From Methanothrix harundinacea (GTDB lineage: Archaea; Halobacteriota; Methanosarcinia; Methanotrichales; Methanotrichaceae), in assembly GCA_002502785.1 (NCBI GenBank), contig DAQG01000125.1, forward strand, positions 1-6,466: a stretch of 6,466 nt of DNA. Reading direction: 5' to 3'. Each line of letters opens with the position of its first letter. Positions within the stretch are counted from its first letter, which is position 1. The position numbers were made by a program, and so were the translations under genes. Shown piece by piece: positions 5,773 through 6,466 of this stretch. The notes under the pieces were generated by a model, which ran no database searches, was not told where the DNA came from, and was given only the letters and a program-made list of their open reading frames with translations.

Positions 5773-5785
5773 ATGTGATAAGGAA

Positions 5786-6204
5786 TTGAATTGCGCAGTT
5801 TTAGCTTATACCTATGGTCAGATCTACCTACCACACGTCGTTTTGGTGCCTAAGTATCGATACAGGATATTCTGCAACAACCAACTTAAAAATGATTGCG
5901 AATCGATCCTCAACGAAATCTGCATGTAGCAAGGCTATAAAATTTATGCTATGGAAATTGTAGAGGATCACGTTCACTTATTCCTGAAATTCCACCCAAG
6001 CGCGTCTCTATCAAAGGTTGTTTGAAACCTGAAAGGAGGCAGTTCTTATAGACTGTTCAGGCTTCATCCTGAACTGAAAAACGATATTGGGGAGGAAGTT
6101 TGTGGTCAAGTGGAAACTTCTTTAGATCCGTTGGAAACGTGACTGCTGACACGATCAAGCACTGTATTAAGGTGTCTCAGGGGAAAACGAAAGCAGAGTT
6201 TTAG
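5786..6204 (+). pseudogene. Decayed tnpA, IS200/IS605 family HUH transposase
   Basis: TnpA is the small single-strand HUH transposase (about 130-150 residues) of IS200/IS605 elements. Reading from TTG 5786 gives LNCAVLAYTYGQIYLPHVVL, then VPKYRYRIF, a stop TAG at 5927-5929, QGYKIYAMEIVEDHVHLFLK with the intact HUH pair (His codons 5969-5971 and 5975-5977), a stop TGA at 6023-6025, then NLKGGSSYRLFRLHPELKND. A one-base loss near 6086-6088 shifts the frame to WGGSLWSSGNFFRSVGNVTA, DTIKHCIK and a TAG at 6202-6204. The segment KGxSSxxL, WxxGxF and VGNVT are family motifs. The catalytic tyrosine (family xYIxxQ) reads Cys, TGT at 6163-6165. Two stops, one frameshift and the lost tyrosine show it is dead. 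The start is uncertain; no ATG is available in frame. Base composition is much more AT-rich than the neighbours, which fits foreign origin. Confidence 0.88.
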
Positions 6205-6466
6205 TCGCGCAGATCAAGGGAATTTGGGCAACTAAGACTCGAAGATTTCTGAAATCCAGAAAACTGAGCGTGCTTCTCGGAGCTTTAATGCTGGTAAAAA
6301 GCCTTTGCATTCACTTGGAAAAATGATGCTCAAATCTCAAACCATCATCGGAATGTCAAAATAAATGTAGGATACAAACGCTGGCCGCTCGTCACCGAAT
6401 CGATCTCTTAGCGGTTGACGTCTCTAATAAATCTATTTGAAGGTGAAATATTTATTAATGTTTAAT
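6205..6466. other. Non-coding tail after the tnpA remnant
   Basis: No gene is recognised. All frames are broken by stops and I found no convincing tnpB piece (no zinc-finger CxxC pairs or the DxNA motif in context). An imperfect stem, CGTCACCG (6390-6397) with CGGTTGACG (6412-6420, one bulged T), might be the right-end hairpin of the insertion element, but its 14-nt loop makes this weak. The stretch probably contains the right part of the decayed element and the start of the next gene's control region. Confidence 0.4.
6448..6458 (+). promoter_or_regulatory. Possible TATA box for a gene beyond the window
   Basis: ATATTTATTAA near the window's end resembles the ATATTTAT element in front of the STAS gene (1145-1152) and would start transcription around 6480, outside the window. 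AT-rich DNA in this part makes a chance match quite possible, and no following gene is visible. Confidence 0.25.

Larger units (their letters stand above)
5548..5785. other. Non-coding, AT-rising stretch between the kae1 fragment and tnpA remnant
   Basis: No open reading frame with recognisable content is seen here. The stretch holds two palindromic structures, listed separately (5634-5653 and 5732-5772), and AT-rich runs such as ATTTTAAAT (5684-5692) and TTTTTAAAA (5710-5718), which could be the TATA region of the former tnpA gene. Base composition shifts from GC-rich to AT-rich at about 5670, marking the likely edge of the inserted DNA. Confidence 0.5.

Noticed and set aside
6205..6466. A tnpB remnant or omega-RNA downstream of tnpA
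   Set aside because: No CxxC zinc-finger pairs, RuvC motifs or in-context DxNA could be found in any frame; the 262-bp stretch is too degraded or too short to support it.
1..6466. CRISPR array, tRNA or rRNA gene
   Set aside because: No regularly spaced direct repeats and no cloverleaf or rRNA-like segments were seen on either strand.

Overview
The window looks archaeal and most resembles a methanogen of the Methanothrix (Methanosaeta) type; the genus is inference. Supporting signs are an archaeal/eukaryotic-type Kae1 C-terminus ending in the TDEVEVxW motif, AT-rich TATA boxes (TATAAAA, ATATTTAT, TTATAAATA) in front of genes, Shine-Dalgarno sites of the GAGATGAT kind, and no sigma-factor gene. 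Coding DNA up to about 5200 is GC-rich and dense. The right-hand 800 bp is clearly more AT-rich and full of broken genes.

Layout. Positions 1-970 (minus strand) carry argC of arginine biosynthesis, cut by the window start. A 273-bp divergent intergenic region (971-1243) holds promoters for both directions. Positions 1244-3432 (plus) form a three-gene cluster: a single-domain STAS protein (RsbV/SpoIIAA-like), a membrane PP2C phosphatase with a LytS-type five-helix sensor domain (RsbU/SpoIIE-like), and a GHKL serine kinase (RsbW/SpoIIAB-like) whose ATG overlaps the phosphatase stop. Positions 3495-5204 encode an NCS2 (xanthine/uracil-permease fold) transporter with an extra C-terminal domain of about 119 residues. 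That domain aligns almost without gaps to the neighbouring RsbW-like kinase but has lost its ATP-site residues. Positions 5205-6466 are a decayed zone: a frameshifted fragment of the 3' end of kae1, a perfect 8-bp hairpin typical of IS200/IS605 ends, and a tnpA pseudogene with two stops, one frameshift and a catalytic Tyr-to-Cys change.

How the genes may work together. In bacteria the STAS/kinase/phosphatase trio is a partner switch: the kinase phosphorylates the STAS protein, the phosphatase removes the phosphate on a signal, and unphosphorylated STAS captures the kinase, freeing the kinase's sigma factor. Archaea lack sigma-70 factors, so this switch needs another output. The neighbouring transporter, carrying a dead copy of the kinase fold, is the natural candidate: unphosphorylated STAS could dock on the pseudokinase tail and gate the transporter. 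This would be analogous to, but built differently from, SulP/SLC26 transporters, which share the NCS2 fold and carry STAS domains. This is a hypothesis from gene order and sequence, not a demonstrated system.
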